64,000 bases of DNA. It comes from Rhizobiales bacterium dw_265 (GTDB lineage: Bacteria; Pseudomonadota; Alphaproteobacteria; Micropepsales; Micropepsaceae). Under the pieces are notes generated by a model that saw nothing but the letters and a program-made list of their open reading frames with translations, ran no database searches and had not been told where the DNA came from. Position 1 is the stretch's first letter. The number at the start of each line of letters is the position of its first letter. Where the stretch lies: contig JAAVUU010000003.1 in assembly GCA_018449595.1 (NCBI GenBank), positions 248,001 through 312,000 on the forward strand, read 5' to 3'. The position numbers and the translations under genes are program-made. Positions 1 to 8,657 of this stretch are shown here, in pieces.

Positions 1-533
1 GGCTCTGCCTGTGCCTGATGCGCGCGCCAGATGGCGAGCACGGGATGCGCCAGGCGCAGCAGCCGCGTGGCGGGGTGCGGGATCAGGCACAATTGCGGCA
101 GCCGCTCCACGGGAAGGCGCTGCAGGTCTTGCAGCGCGAGCGGCGTGGCGTCGGCGGCGTGATAGCTTTCCAGCCAGCGCCATTCCAGCCGCGCCACATC
201 GGCCAGATAGGGCAGCCCGGCGGCGGGCGGAAATTCCGCGATGAAGCCGGGAAAGTCGCCGCCATAGGCCAGGAGCACCGGCGACGATGGCGGGCAGGCC
301 AGGGCATGGGTGCGGGCCATGGCGGCGAAGAAGTCGGTACCGACCAGCCGGTTGACGACGGGAAAGGCCGAGCGCAGGGCCTCGATCAATCCGACGGCGA
401 CATTGTTGCGATAGACGGCGAAGCGCTCCGCGACAACCGCATCCGGCGGACCAGCGAGACCGGCGGGCGGGGCCAGCCCCGGATCGAGAAGGGCGCGGGC
501 GAAGGCGTCCTGGCGCTCAGCAAGTGGAGACAA
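1..533 (-). CDS. bufC: BufC/HvfC-like protein (DUF2063), partial
   Basis: This is the start of the accessory partner of the MNIO enzyme in bufferin maturation; the gene runs off the left edge, leaving about 177 codons. I read it from a TTG at 533, five bases after a GGAGG. The frame stays open to the edge and gives family features: RQDAFARALLDP at residues 7-18, RFAVYRNNV at 37-45, and HPATRLLRLAHPV near the edge. It overlaps the end of bufB by 17 bases, which suggests coupled translation. The start codon is the least certain point. The family is known to act with BufB on the small precursor; binding of the precursor leader by this protein is inferred. Confidence 0.85.
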   Translation of the reverse strand, partial: MSPLAERQDAFARALLDPGLAPPAGLAGPPDAVVAERFAVYRNNVAVGLIEALRSAFPVVNRLVGTDFFAAMARTHALACPPSSPVLLAYGGDFPGFIAEFPPAAGLPYLADVARLEWRWLESYHAADATPLALQDLQRLPVERLPQLCLIPHPATRLLRLAHPVLAIWRAHQAQAE

Positions 534-1377
534 GCATGCCTCCGTCCGTCTTTGCCGCCATGGTATCGCCGGCGCGTTGCGCTTCCGCCTGCAGTTCGTC
601 CCAGGGCGGGATAGCGGCGTCGCGTTCTATCAGCGTGGGCACGGGGCCGGTGCGTTCGAGCGCCCGCCGGTAAAGAGTCCACACCGGCTCCGCCACCGGC
701 CGGTCATGGGAATCCACCAGCAGCGCCGCGCCGCCGGAATCGCGGCGCGGCGCATGGCCGGCAAGATGGATTTCCTCCACCCGCTGCATCGGAAAGGCGG
801 CGAGATAAGCCCCGGCATCGCGGCCATGATTGGTGCAGGAGACATATACATTGTTCACGTCCAGCAGCAGGCCGCAGCCGGCCCGCCGGGCGATCCCGGC
901 GATGAAGTCCGTCTCTTCCAGGCAGCTTTCGGTGAAGCCTAGATAGGTGGCGGGATTTTCCAGCAGGATGCGGCGCCCCAACGCCATTTGCAGCTGATCC
1001 ACATGGGCGACAACCCGATCAAGGGCGCGGCGGGTATAGGGCAGGGGCAGCAGGTCGTTCAGGAACCTGCCGTGGTGGGAAGACCAGGCCAGATGCTCGG
1101 ACACCAGCATCGGCTCATAGCGCCGCACCAGTGCGGCCAGCCGGCCGAGATGAGCCCGGTCGAGATCGCCCGCGCCCCCCAGCGACAGGCCGACGCCATG
1201 GATCGACAGCGGATAATGTTCGCGGATCGCGGCCAGGTGGCGATGGGGCGGCCCGCCCGCGCCCATGTAATTCTCGGCATGGACTTCAAAGAAGCCGAGG
1301 CGCGGCCGCGTCGCCAGGATGGTGCGGACATGCTGCGGCTTCAGCCCCACGCCGGCGGAAAATGTCTGGTGCGTCAT
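517..1377 (-). CDS. bufB: MNIO-family multinuclear iron oxidase BufB (DUF692)
   Basis: This 286-residue protein belongs to the MNIO (formerly DUF692) family, iron-dependent enzymes that modify cysteines of a small precursor peptide. The TIM-barrel metal-site segments are visible in order: FFEVHAENY (residues 29-37), SIHGVGLSLGG, LVSEHLAW, ILLENPATYL, LLLDVNNVYVS and EIHLAGHA. The reading frame is open further upstream to 1572, but homology starts at the ATG at 1377 (MTHQTFSAGVGLK), so I use that. It follows the precursor gene bufA by 58 bases and overlaps bufC. In related systems the product is a copper-binding peptide; which metal this operon handles cannot be told from sequence. Confidence 0.93.
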   Translation of the reverse strand: MTHQTFSAGVGLKPQHVRTILATRPRLGFFEVHAENYMGAGGPPHRHLAAIREHYPLSIHGVGLSLGGAGDLDRAHLGRLAALVRRYEPMLVSEHLAWSSHHGRFLNDLLPLPYTRRALDRVVAHVDQLQMALGRRILLENPATYLGFTESCLEETDFIAGIARRAGCGLLLDVNNVYVSCTNHGRDAGAYLAAFPMQRVEEIHLAGHAPRRDSGGAALLVDSHDRPVAEPVWTLYRRALERTGPVPTLIERDAAIPPWDELQAEAQRAGDTMAAKTDGGMLVSTC

Positions 1378-1435
1378 GGCGGACAGACCGATGACGATGC
1401 TTGCGACCGGGCGGACCCGGTCGCGCGCACCGGGA

Positions 1436-1759
1436 TCAGGCTTTGGGGGAGAGGCTGCCCGGGCCCTTGGGGGTCGAGATCGCGGTGCAGGTTCCCTTGG
1501 GGACCAGCTTGAACGCATTGCCCTGGTAGTCGGCGGTGCTGGTGCCCGCGCAGGTGGTGCCGGCGCCGGCATAGCAGTCGTTCTTGCCCTTGAGGGCGGC
1601 GCCGAAGCAGGGTTCCACCTTGCCGGCCTGGACCAGCGCGGTGTGATCGGCCTTCAGCTTTTCGCGCTCCGCGGGCGTGTAGTCCTTGGCGAGGACGGGC
1701 GCCGCCGCGCCGGCGGCGACAAGGGCGCTGATGACAAGTGCGGAAAATCTATTGGACAT
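1436..1759 (-). CDS. bufA: bufferin precursor BufA (DUF2282 family)
   Basis: This 107-residue protein is the likely substrate of BufB. It has a cleavable signal peptide (MSNRF, then an Ala/Val-rich core ending PVLA at residues 21-24) and four cysteines at 51, 62, 70 and 91 in the DUF2282 arrangement (PCFG, GKNDC, TTCAG, GTCTAI). Known bufferins are exported peptides whose cysteines are converted to thiooxazole-type groups and which sequester copper. The ATG at 1759 is preceded by GGAG; an in-frame ATG at 1801 would put a hydrophilic stretch ahead of the signal peptide and is unlikely. It is the first gene of bufA-bufB-bufC, so the operon promoter should lie in 1760-1935. Confidence 0.92.
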   Translation of the reverse strand: MSNRFSALVISALVAAGAAAPVLAKDYTPAEREKLKADHTALVQAGKVEPCFGAALKGKNDCYAGAGTTCAGTSTADYQGNAFKLVPKGTCTAISTPKGPGSLSPKA

Positions 1760-1935
1760 GGAGGGTCTCCGGAAAAGAGGTTGCGCCGCCTCCACTGGCA
1801 TGGCGGCAAGCGGTCATGGCCGCGCATCTGCGGGGCCACGCTGTCTGCTTAGGGCATCGCCATCCCGCGATCTTGCGCGATGTTGCGGACTATCGTTTGC
1901 GCTTGCCCCAATGGAAAATTCCCCGGAATGGAAGG

Positions 1936-2913
1936 TCAGCGCCGCGCGGCGGCGCCTGTGTCATAGGCCAGGCGGCGCAGGCGGTTGAGGCTGCCCAGGG
2001 GGCGGAAGGGATCGGGCGCGTTCCAGGGATTGAATCCCAGCGCGTCCAGCCGGCGCAGGGTCATGGCGCCGCCACGGCCGGCGATATCCTGACGGGGTAT
2101 GACCAGGGTGGCGATTTCGGCGGGCGGCGCGGTCTGCCGGTCCCAGTCGGTGGCGGCATCCTCGATGGGGGTGTTCTTCTCATCGACATATTTCTGGATC
2201 GCCAGCCGGTAGCGGACATCCCCCGCCAGCAATCGCGCCGCCAGTTCGGCGCGCAAGGCATCGGCGCCGCCCGGCGGGACGCGCGCGGCCGGCCGCAAGG
2301 CCAGGGACCGCAACTCGAAGCGGGCCGGGCTGTCGCCCCATAAATAGGCGCAGCCGCTCCAGAAGGTCTCTTCCGCCAGGCTGGCGCAAAGCCGGAAGCT
2401 GGCCTTGCAATAGGCCGCGATCCGAAGGCTTTCCGCCTCGCCCAGGCGGTCGGCCAGCCTGACAAGCAGGTCTTCGTCCCCGCCGGGCGGGATCATGGCG
2501 AATTCGAAAAACTGTTCGGCATCGCGCGCCAAGCACGTGGGATAGTTGGCGAAAATCATGTCATGGCGGGCCCCGCCGGGCAGCGCCAGCCGCAGCGCAA
2601 GACCCCGCATGTCGGGCGCGGTATCCGGTTGGGGGATCGCGCTGGCGTTGGAGAAGCGCAGGATGACAGGTAGCGAAGCGCCGGGCCGGAAATGGGCCAC
2701 CGCCAGTTCCGCCGGCAGCATCCGGTCCATGACCAGGAAGGCGTTGGCGATACCGGCGACGGTTTTCGCATACATCATGCGCGGGGGATGTTTGCGTTCC
2801 GCAATTGCCTGGCGAACCCTCAGCATTTCCCCGATCATGGCGCGGAACAGCGCCTGTTCGGCTTGCGGCGATCCTCCTCGAAGGATTTCCTTCCAGGACG
2901 GCGCCTGGCTCAC
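1936..2913 (-). CDS. catalase-fold heme protein with substituted distal site
   Basis: This 325-residue protein has the core of the catalase fold. LRFSNAS followed by DMRGLALRL matches the VRFS...DVRGFALK region of catalases, and GSLNRLRRLAYD near the C-terminus matches the proximal heme-ligand motif (NRxRRxxY). The region aligning with the catalase distal motif RVVHAKGAG reads RMMYAKTVAG, so the catalytic histidine appears replaced by tyrosine. True catalase activity is therefore doubtful; a catalase-like peroxidase, or an allene-oxide-synthase-like or hydroperoxide-metabolising role, fits better. It is much shorter than a full catalase (about 480 residues). A short ORF overlaps its start by four bases (ATGA). 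The exact substrate is unknown. Confidence 0.78.
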   Translation of the reverse strand: MSQAPSWKEILRGGSPQAEQALFRAMIGEMLRVRQAIAERKHPPRMMYAKTVAGIANAFLVMDRMLPAELAVAHFRPGASLPVILRFSNASAIPQPDTAPDMRGLALRLALPGGARHDMIFANYPTCLARDAEQFFEFAMIPPGGDEDLLVRLADRLGEAESLRIAAYCKASFRLCASLAEETFWSGCAYLWGDSPARFELRSLALRPAARVPPGGADALRAELAARLLAGDVRYRLAIQKYVDEKNTPIEDAATDWDRQTAPPAEIATLVIPRQDIAGRGGAMTLRRLDALGFNPWNAPDPFRPLGSLNRLRRLAYDTGAAARR

Positions 2914-3047
2914 CGCGCCGGCCCCGCGGCCGTTCCCCGCAACACGGACGGCAGCCAGTCGCCATGACGGCGAAGCTCGGCTAAGCTATCGAAAACGGGG
3001 CCCGGTTCGCGTCCCATCCAGGTTTCGACGATCCGCGTCACTGTCAT
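2910..3047 (-). CDS. small hypothetical protein upstream of the catalase-like gene
   Basis: This is a possible 45-residue protein starting MTVTRIVETWMG and ending RGTAAGPAR. Its stop overlaps the start of the catalase-fold gene as ATGA, a layout typical of translational coupling. The frame is open upstream to 3176, but the section before 3047 is low-complexity and the ATG at 3047 is the sensible start. No strong ribosome-binding site is visible and I recognise no family. It could be a leader peptide or simply chance. Confidence 0.35.
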   Translation of the reverse strand: MTVTRIVETWMGREPGPVFDSLAELRRHGDWLPSVLRGTAAGPAR

Positions 3048-3262
3048 GGGCGCATCATCGTGGGGAAGGATGATGCCGGGATAGAACCCGGCTGCCGAGC
3101 CTTGCTTTTTCTTGCTCTTTTGGGATCGCCCGGGGTGGGGCAAAAGGGATGAGCAACAAGCGTCCAATCGCGACATCGGGCTTCAATACACGGCCGCACC
3201 GGCTTGCCAATCTGGACGCCGGCCCCAGGGATGACCCGCGGGGCCGCCGGAGCAGCATTGAA

Positions 3263-4222
3263 GTGACACCTGGCCGATTCAGCCGAAGCCGCGTTTTCGG
3301 CCTCTTCCCGCCAAGGGCCGTGCGCCACGGACGGGGCCTCGCCGCGCTGCTGCTGACGCTGGGCGCCGCCGGCTGCAAGGAAGGCGTGCTGGACCCGCAG
3401 GGCCCCATCGCGGCGGACGAAAGGACACTTCTTTTCAACTCGCTCGGCATCATGCTGACCATCGTGGTGCCGGTGATCGTCGCGACCCTGGGCGTCGCCT
3501 GGTGGTTCCGCAGTTCGAACATCCGCGCCCGCTACCGGCCGGACCGGGTCTATTCGGGCAAGATCGAAATCGTCATCTGGGCGATCCCGGCGATGGTCAT
3601 CCTGCTTCTGGGCGGCATCGCCTGGATCGGAAGCCATGATCTCGATCCGGCCAGGCCGATCCCGTCCGCCAAACCCGCGCTGGAAGTTGATGTCGTCTCG
3701 CTCGACTGGAAGTGGCTGTTCCTCTATCCGCAGCAGGGGGTGGCGAGCGTCAACCGGCTGGTGGTGCCGGCGGGCACGCCGGTGTCGCTGAAGCTCACTT
3801 CGGCCACGGTGATGAACAGCTTCTTCGTGCCCCAACTGGGCAGCCAGATCTACACCATGGCGGGCATGGTCACGCGGTTGAACCTGCTGGCGGCGCATCC
3901 GGGGCAATATCGCGGCCTGTCGGCCCAGTTCAGCGGCGACGGCTTTTCCGGCATGGGCTTTTCGGTGGATGCCGTCGCGGATGCGCGCTTCGCCGCCTGG
4001 GTCGCGGCCGCCAAGGCCGGCGGCCCGGTGCTTGATGGCGCGCAGTATGCGGAGCTTTCAAAACCCAGCAAATATGTCGCGCCGTTCACCTATCGCGCCG
4101 CCGACCCGGCGCTTTTCGATCGGATCACAGCGATGATAACCGCCGCAATGTGCGCGCCCGCGAAAGCGGCAGCCGCCACCAGTCCTGCCGCAAAGGGTCC
4201 TGAGACATGCTCGGCAAACTGA
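3263..4222 (+). CDS. cyoA: cytochrome bo3 ubiquinol oxidase subunit II
   Basis: This is subunit II of a bo3-type quinol oxidase. After a lipoprotein signal ending in the lipobox LGAAGC it has two hydrophobic hairpin helices (around [19 protein letters not shown] and [16 protein letters not shown]), then a cupredoxin domain with [35 protein letters not shown] and FSGMGF. These match CyoA and lack the cysteine pair of a CuA centre, so the donor is quinol rather than cytochrome c. The frame is open from an ATG at 3149, but that would put about 57 unrelated residues before the signal peptide. I prefer the GTG at 3263 (GGAG ten bases upstream); GTG 3320 is another option. Its end overlaps the next gene by 16 bases. 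Confidence 0.9.
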   Translation: MTPGRFSRSRVFGLFPPRAVRHGRGLAALLLTLGAAGCKEGVLDPQGPIAADERTLLFNSLGIMLTIVVPVIVATLGVAWWFRSSNIRARYRPDRVYSGKIEIVIWAIPAMVILLLGGIAWIGSHDLDPARPIPSAKPALEVDVVSLDWKWLFLYPQQGVASVNRLVVPAGTPVSLKLTSATVMNSFFVPQLGSQIYTMAGMVTRLNLLAAHPGQYRGLSAQFSGDGFSGMGFSVDAVADARFAAWVAAAKAGGPVLDGAQYAELSKPSKYVAPFTYRAADPALFDRITAMITAAMCAPAKAAAATSPAAKGPETCSAN

Positions 4223-6879
4223 CCTGGGCCGCGATCCCCTTTTCGGAGCCGATCCCGATCATCACCTCGCTGGTGGTGATCCTGGCCATCGGTTCGATTC
4301 TCGGCTGGATCACCCTCAAGGGCTACTGGCCCTATCTGTGGCGCGAATGGATCACCTCGGTCGATCACAAGCGCATCGGCGTCATGTACACGCTGCTTGG
4401 CCTGGTGATGCTGTTGCGCGGCTTTTCCGACGCGCTGCTGATGCGCTCCCATCTCGCCTTCGCGGCGGGCGCGGGCCAGGGCTATCTGCCGCCCGACCAT
4501 TACGATCAGATCTTCTCGGCCCATGGCGCGATCATGATCTTCTTCGTGGCCATGCCGCTGGTGATCGGCCTGATGAATTTCGTCGTCCCGCTGCAGCTTG
4601 GCATCCGCGACGTGGCCTTTCCCACGCTCAATTCGGTGAGCTTCTGGCTGACGGCCTCGGGCGTGCTGCTGATCAACCTCAGCCTGTTCGTGGGCGAGTT
4701 CGCGCGCACCGGCTGGCTGGTCTATCCCCCGCTCAGCGAACTGCAATTCTCGCCCGGAGTCGGGGTGGATTATTATCTCTGGTCCATCCAGATCGCCGGC
4801 ATCGGCACCTTGCTGGCGGCGGTCAATCTGGTGACGACGATTCTCAAGATACGCGCCCCCGGCATGGGCTATGGCCGGATGCCGGTGTTCTGCTGGACGG
4901 CGCTGGCCTCCAACCTGGTCATCCTGGCGGCCTTTCCGGTGCTGACGGCGACGCTGGCGATGCTGACCCTGGACCGTTACCTGGGCTTTCATTTCTTCAC
5001 CAATGACGGCGGCGGCAACGTCATGATGTTCGTCAACCTGATCTGGATCTGGGGCCATCCCGAGGTCTATATCCTGGTGCTGCCCGCTTTCGGCGTCTAT
5101 TCCGAGGTCGTCTCGACCTTTTCGGGCAAGCCGCTGTTCGGCTACCGCACCATGGTGATCGCCACCATGGCGATCTGCGTGCTGTCCTGCATGGTGTGGC
5201 TGCACCATTTCTTCACCATGGGCGCCAGCGCCAATGTGAATGCTTTCTTCGGCATCATGACCATGATTATCGCGGTGCCCACCGGGGCCAAGATCTTCAA
5301 CTGGCTGTTCACCATGTATGGCGGGCGGGTGCGCTTCGAGACGCCGATGCTGTGGTCCATCGGCTTCATGGTCACCTTCGTCATCGGCGGCATGACCGGG
5401 GTGCTGCTGGCGGTGCCGCCGGTCGATTTCCAGCTGCACAATTCGCTGTTCCTGGTCGCCCATTTCCACAATGTGATCATCGGCGGCGTGGTGTTCGGCA
5501 TCTTCGCCGGCTACACCTACTGGTTCCCCAAGGCCTTCGGCTTTCGCCTGCATGACGGCCTGGGCAAGGCGGCCTTCTGGTGCTGGATCGTCGGTTTCTA
5601 TCTCGCCTTCATGCCGCTCTATGCGCTGGGCCTGATGGGCGCGACGCGGCGGATGCAGCATTACGACAATCTCGGCTGGCAGCCCTATATGCTGGCGGCG
5701 CTGGCCGGGGCTCTGCTCATCCTGGTCGGCGTGCTGTTCCAGGCGGCGCAACTGGTCGTATCCATCCGCAACCGCGAGCGTCTGCGCGATCTTTCGGGCG
5801 ATCCCTGGGACGGGCGCTCGCTGGAATGGGTGACGCTGTCGCCGCCGCCCGCCTTCAATTTCGCCGTCCTGCCCGATGTGCGCGGGGGAGAAGCCTATTG
5901 GGGCATCAAGCAGCGCGCCATCGCCCAGCAGCAGCTTGCCGCCGCCCCGGATTATCAACCCATCGAATTGCCGCGCAACACGCCGACCGGCTTCATCGCC
6001 GCTTTCTTCGCCAGCATCACCGGCTTTGCGCTGATCTGGCATATCTGGTGGCTGGTCGGCCTGGGGCTGATCGGCGCTTTCGCGTCCTTCGTCGCCTTCG
6101 CCTGGCGCCGTGACGACGAGACCGTCATCCCCGCGGCCGAGGTGGCCCGGCTGGACGGCGAACGCCGGCAGGCGCGCGCCGCCATGATCGCGTCATTTCC
6201 TGTTGAACGGCAGACGGAGGCGCAGGCCGCCATCGCGGCGGAGGAAGACGATCCCTACCGGCTGGGCCACCGCAATGCGCCCGGCGCGCCCCCGGCGGCC
6301 ACCGAGACCGGCCCGGCCAACAAGCGCGTGGTCGCCGCTTTCGGCTTCTGGATATTCCTGCTTTCCGACATCGTGATGTTCTCCGCTTTGTTCGCCACCT
6401 ATGCGGTGTTGGGCAAGGCCACGAATGGCGGCCTGGGCGCGGCGCAGTTGTTCAACCTCTCCACCGTGGCGGTGGAAACCGTCTGCCTGCTGCTGTCGAG
6501 CTTCACCTGCGGGCTGGCGATGCTGGCCGCGGGCAAGCGCAAGGAAATGCTGACGCAGGGGCTGCTGGTGGTCACCGGCCTGCTGGGCGCCGCCTTTCTC
6601 GCCATCGAATTGCGCGAGTTCGCCCATCTGCTGAGCGTGGGGGCCGGTCCCGGCCGTTCGGCCTTCCTGTCGTCCTTCTTCGCTTTGGTCGGCTGCCATG
6701 GCCTGCATGTCACGGCGGGCCTGTTGTGGCTGGGCACCATGATGGCCCAGATCCGCTCGCGCGGCTTCCTGCCCAGCATCCAGCGCCGCCTGATGTGCTT
6801 CAGCCTGTTCTGGCATGCCCTCGACATCGTCTGGGTAGCCGTCTTCACCATCGTCTATCTGTTCGGGAGCCTGCCATGA
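4207..6879 (+). CDS. cyoB: fused bo3 ubiquinol oxidase subunits I and III (CyoB-CyoC)
   Basis: One 890-residue frame carries both subunit I and subunit III. Residues 1 to about 660 are CyoB with all metal ligands: His106 and His421 for low-spin heme, His284 (in WGHPEVY, with Glu286) plus His333 and His334 for CuB, and His419 for the high-spin heme, all at E. coli CyoB numbering. A charged linker (about 640-695) leads into a five-helix CyoC-like domain with [26 protein letters not shown] and [10 protein letters not shown]. Fusion of I and III is known in some cytochrome c oxidases but is unusual for quinol oxidases. The linker has no stop or frame change. The gene overlaps cyoA by 16 bases and cyoD by four. 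Confidence 0.95.
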   Translation: MLGKLTWAAIPFSEPIPIITSLVVILAIGSILGWITLKGYWPYLWREWITSVDHKRIGVMYTLLGLVMLLRGFSDALLMRSHLAFAAGAGQGYLPPDHYDQIFSAHGAIMIFFVAMPLVIGLMNFVVPLQLGIRDVAFPTLNSVSFWLTASGVLLINLSLFVGEFARTGWLVYPPLSELQFSPGVGVDYYLWSIQIAGIGTLLAAVNLVTTILKIRAPGMGYGRMPVFCWTALASNLVILAAFPVLTATLAMLTLDRYLGFHFFTNDGGGNVMMFVNLIWIWGHPEVYILVLPAFGVYSEVVSTFSGKPLFGYRTMVIATMAICVLSCMVWLHHFFTMGASANVNAFFGIMTMIIAVPTGAKIFNWLFTMYGGRVRFETPMLWSIGFMVTFVIGGMTGVLLAVPPVDFQLHNSLFLVAHFHNVIIGGVVFGIFAGYTYWFPKAFGFRLHDGLGKAAFWCWIVGFYLAFMPLYALGLMGATRRMQHYDNLGWQPYMLAALAGALLILVGVLFQAAQLVVSIRNRERLRDLSGDPWDGRSLEWVTLSPPPAFNFAVLPDVRGGEAYWGIKQRAIAQQQLAAAPDYQPIELPRNTPTGFIAAFFASITGFALIWHIWWLVGLGLIGAFASFVAFAWRRDDETVIPAAEVARLDGERRQARAAMIASFPVERQTEAQAAIAAEEDDPYRLGHRNAPGAPPAATETGPANKRVVAAFGFWIFLLSDIVMFSALFATYAVLGKATNGGLGAAQLFNLSTVAVETVCLLLSSFTCGLAMLAAGKRKEMLTQGLLVVTGLLGAAFLAIELREFAHLLSVGAGPGRSAFLSSFFALVGCHGLHVTAGLLWLGTMMAQIRSRGFLPSIQRRLMCFSLFWHALDIVWVAVFTIVYLFGSLP

Positions 6880-7259
6880 GCGATCATCTTCCGCCGCAGA
6901 CCGGCGGCACCGCGCCGGGCGATGAAAGCGACAGCTTTCTTGCCGGCTTCACCACCTATGCCATCGGCCTGGTGCTGGCGCTGGGCCTCACCGGCACCGC
7001 CTTCTGGGTGGCCCATTCCGATCTTCTGTGGGGGCCGGGCATTGCGGTCGGGCTGGCGGTGCTGGCGGTGGCCCAGATGGGCGTGCACCTGGTGTTCTTC
7101 CTGCACATCACCACCGGGCCGGACGATGCCAACAATGTCCTGGCGCTGGCCTTCGGCATCATCATCGTCTTCCTGGTGATCGTCGGATCGCTGTGGATCA
7201 TGGCCAACCTCAGCCCCCTGATGCCTTCGATGACCCAGATCATGAAGATGCAGCCCTGA
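6876..7259 (+). CDS. cyoD: cytochrome bo3 ubiquinol oxidase subunit IV
   Basis: This 127-residue protein is the small subunit IV of the quinol oxidase. It has three hydrophobic helices: [19 protein letters not shown], then [21 protein letters not shown] with the family motif [11 protein letters not shown], and [15 protein letters not shown]. Its ATG overlaps the stop of the cyoB-cyoC fusion as ATGA, completing a cyoA-cyoBC-cyoD operon. No cyoE (heme O synthase) follows, so heme O synthesis must be encoded elsewhere. Confidence 0.93.
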   Translation: MSDHLPPQTGGTAPGDESDSFLAGFTTYAIGLVLALGLTGTAFWVAHSDLLWGPGIAVGLAVLAVAQMGVHLVFFLHITTGPDDANNVLALAFGIIIVFLVIVGSLWIMANLSPLMPSMTQIMKMQP

Positions 7260-7289
7260 CCGGCATGGACGAATATATCGACAGGCGGG

Positions 7290-7331
7290 ACCGGAAAAAG
7301 TAGCTTGTCCAAGGACTTTGGGCTTTCCGGT
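7290..7331 (+). promoter_or_regulatory. nested inverted repeat upstream of ytcA
   Basis: ACCGGAAA (7290-7297) is mirrored by TTTCCGGT (7324-7331), and a second perfect hairpin, GTCC-AA-GGAC (7307-7316), sits inside. It lies between the cyo operon and ytcA. There is no T-run after it, so an operator or RNA hairpin is more likely than a terminator. Confidence 0.35.
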
Positions 7332-7348
7332 GGGATGAGGCAGGGGAT

Positions 7349-7612
7349 ATGACATGGCGTCGGGCGTTGCCGGCGGCGCTTCTGGCTTGCGCCCTTGAGG
7401 GTTGCGGCGCGGCGCCATCCTTCTCGCTGGTCGGCGCCTATTTTCCGGTCTGGCTGGCCAGTGCGCTGATCGGCGTGCTGGCGGCGCTGGTTGCGCGCCA
7501 GCTTTTCGTGGCGACCGGGCTTTCCGCGATTTTGCCGTTCCAGCTCTTTGTCTGTGCCGCGATCGGAACCCTTGCGGGTATCCTGGTCTGGCTGTTGTGG
7601 GTGGGGCTCTAG
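7349..7612 (+). CDS. ytcA: YtcA-family small membrane lipoprotein
   Basis: This 87-residue protein opens with a lipoprotein-like signal (LLACALEGC) followed by two hydrophobic helices (FPVWLASALIGVLAALVA and LFVCAAIGTLAGILVWLLW), the pattern of the YtcA family. In Escherichia coli ytcA also sits beside mdtN. Here its stop is one base before the mdtN start, so it is part of the same efflux operon. Its function is not established; association with the inner-membrane part of the pump is an inference from gene order. Confidence 0.82.
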   Translation: MTWRRALPAALLACALEGCGAAPSFSLVGAYFPVWLASALIGVLAALVARQLFVATGLSAILPFQLFVCAAIGTLAGILVWLLWVGL

Positions 7613-7613
7613 G

Positions 7614-8657
7614 ATGGAAGCGGGCGGACAGCACAAGCCCAACCGGCGCGGCCTGCTGATTTCGGGGGCCGTCATCCTGCTGGCGGTCCTGGCAGTGGCG
7701 GCGGTCGTGCTGTTCAGCCGGCCCGCCACCGACGACGCCACCATCGATGCCGATATCGTGCATGTCGCCCCCGCCGTGGGCGGCCGCATCGTCACGCTGG
7801 CGGTGCAGGAAAACGCGCTGGTGCGCAAAGGCGATCTTCTGTTCCAGATCGATCCGCTGCCCTACCGCCTCGCCCTGGAGCAGGCGGCCGCCACGCTGGA
7901 TGTCGCCCGCGCCACGCTGGAAACCCAGCGCCGCTTTGTCGCCACCCAGCGTTCCAATGCGCTGATCGCCGGCGAGCAGACCGGCCGGGCACAGACCAAT
8001 TACAGCCTGGCGGCGCGCACGGCCGGGCGGCTGGGTCCGCTCACCGACAAGGGCTATGTGCCGCAGCAGCAGTTCGACCAGGCGCAGGTCGCGGCGCACG
8101 ATGCCGCGACCTCGCTGCGCCAGGCCCGCGAACAGGCCGGCGCCGCCACAAGGGCGATTGACACGGTGGCGGCCAGCGAAGCCTCGGTGCGCGCCGCCAC
8201 CGCCGCCCTGGCGCTGGCGCAGCGCGCGCTGGACGACACCACGGTACGCGCGCCGCACGATGGCCGGATCGTGGGCCTCACCATCTCGACGGGCGAGATG
8301 GTCCTTCCCTCCCAGGCCCTCTTCACCCTGGTCAATACCGAGGAATGGTTCGCGGTCGGTAATTTCCGCGAGACCGAGCTTGGCGGCATCGCCGTGGGCG
8401 ACTGCGCCACCGTCTTTTCCCTGATCGACCGGCGCACGCCCCTCAAGGGCGTGGTGGACGGCATCGGCGCGGGCGTGCTGGCCGACGACCGCATCAACCT
8501 GCCGCGTTCGGTGCCCTATGTGGAGCCTTCGCTCAACTGGGTGCGGGTGTCGCACCGCTTTCCCGTGCGCGTGAAGCTGGAAGCGCCGCCCCAGGGCCTG
8601 GTCCGGCTGGGCGCCAGCGCGATTGTCGAGGTGCGGCATGGCGCTGCTTGCCGCTGA
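7614..8657 (+). CDS. mdtN: MdtN-like HlyD-family periplasmic adaptor
   Basis: This 347-residue membrane-fusion protein links an inner-membrane pump to an outer-membrane channel. It has one N-terminal helix (about residues 16-36), then the biotinyl-lipoyl half motif VAPAVGGRIVTLAVQENALV, a long helical hairpin rich in Ala, Gln and Arg (about 90-210), and the second lipoyl half (VRAPHDGRIVGLTISTGEMV). The ATG at 7614 follows the ytcA stop directly. The 3' end overlaps mdtO by 20 bases. Substrates are unknown; E. coli MdtNOP relatives handle sulfa drugs and other aromatic compounds. Confidence 0.9.
   Translation: MEAGGQHKPNRRGLLISGAVILLAVLAVAAVVLFSRPATDDATIDADIVHVAPAVGGRIVTLAVQENALVRKGDLLFQIDPLPYRLALEQAAATLDVARATLETQRRFVATQRSNALIAGEQTGRAQTNYSLAARTAGRLGPLTDKGYVPQQQFDQAQVAAHDAATSLRQAREQAGAATRAIDTVAASEASVRAATAALALAQRALDDTTVRAPHDGRIVGLTISTGEMVLPSQALFTLVNTEEWFAVGNFRETELGGIAVGDCATVFSLIDRRTPLKGVVDGIGAGVLADDRINLPRSVPYVEPSLNWVRVSHRFPVRVKLEAPPQGLVRLGASAIVEVRHGAACR

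Noticed and set aside
4090..6042. 650-codon open frame antisense to the quinol oxidase gene
   Set aside because: Its translation is low-complexity and rich in His, Gln, Asp and Arg, has no domain, and arises from the codon bias of the strongly supported cyo gene on the other strand.
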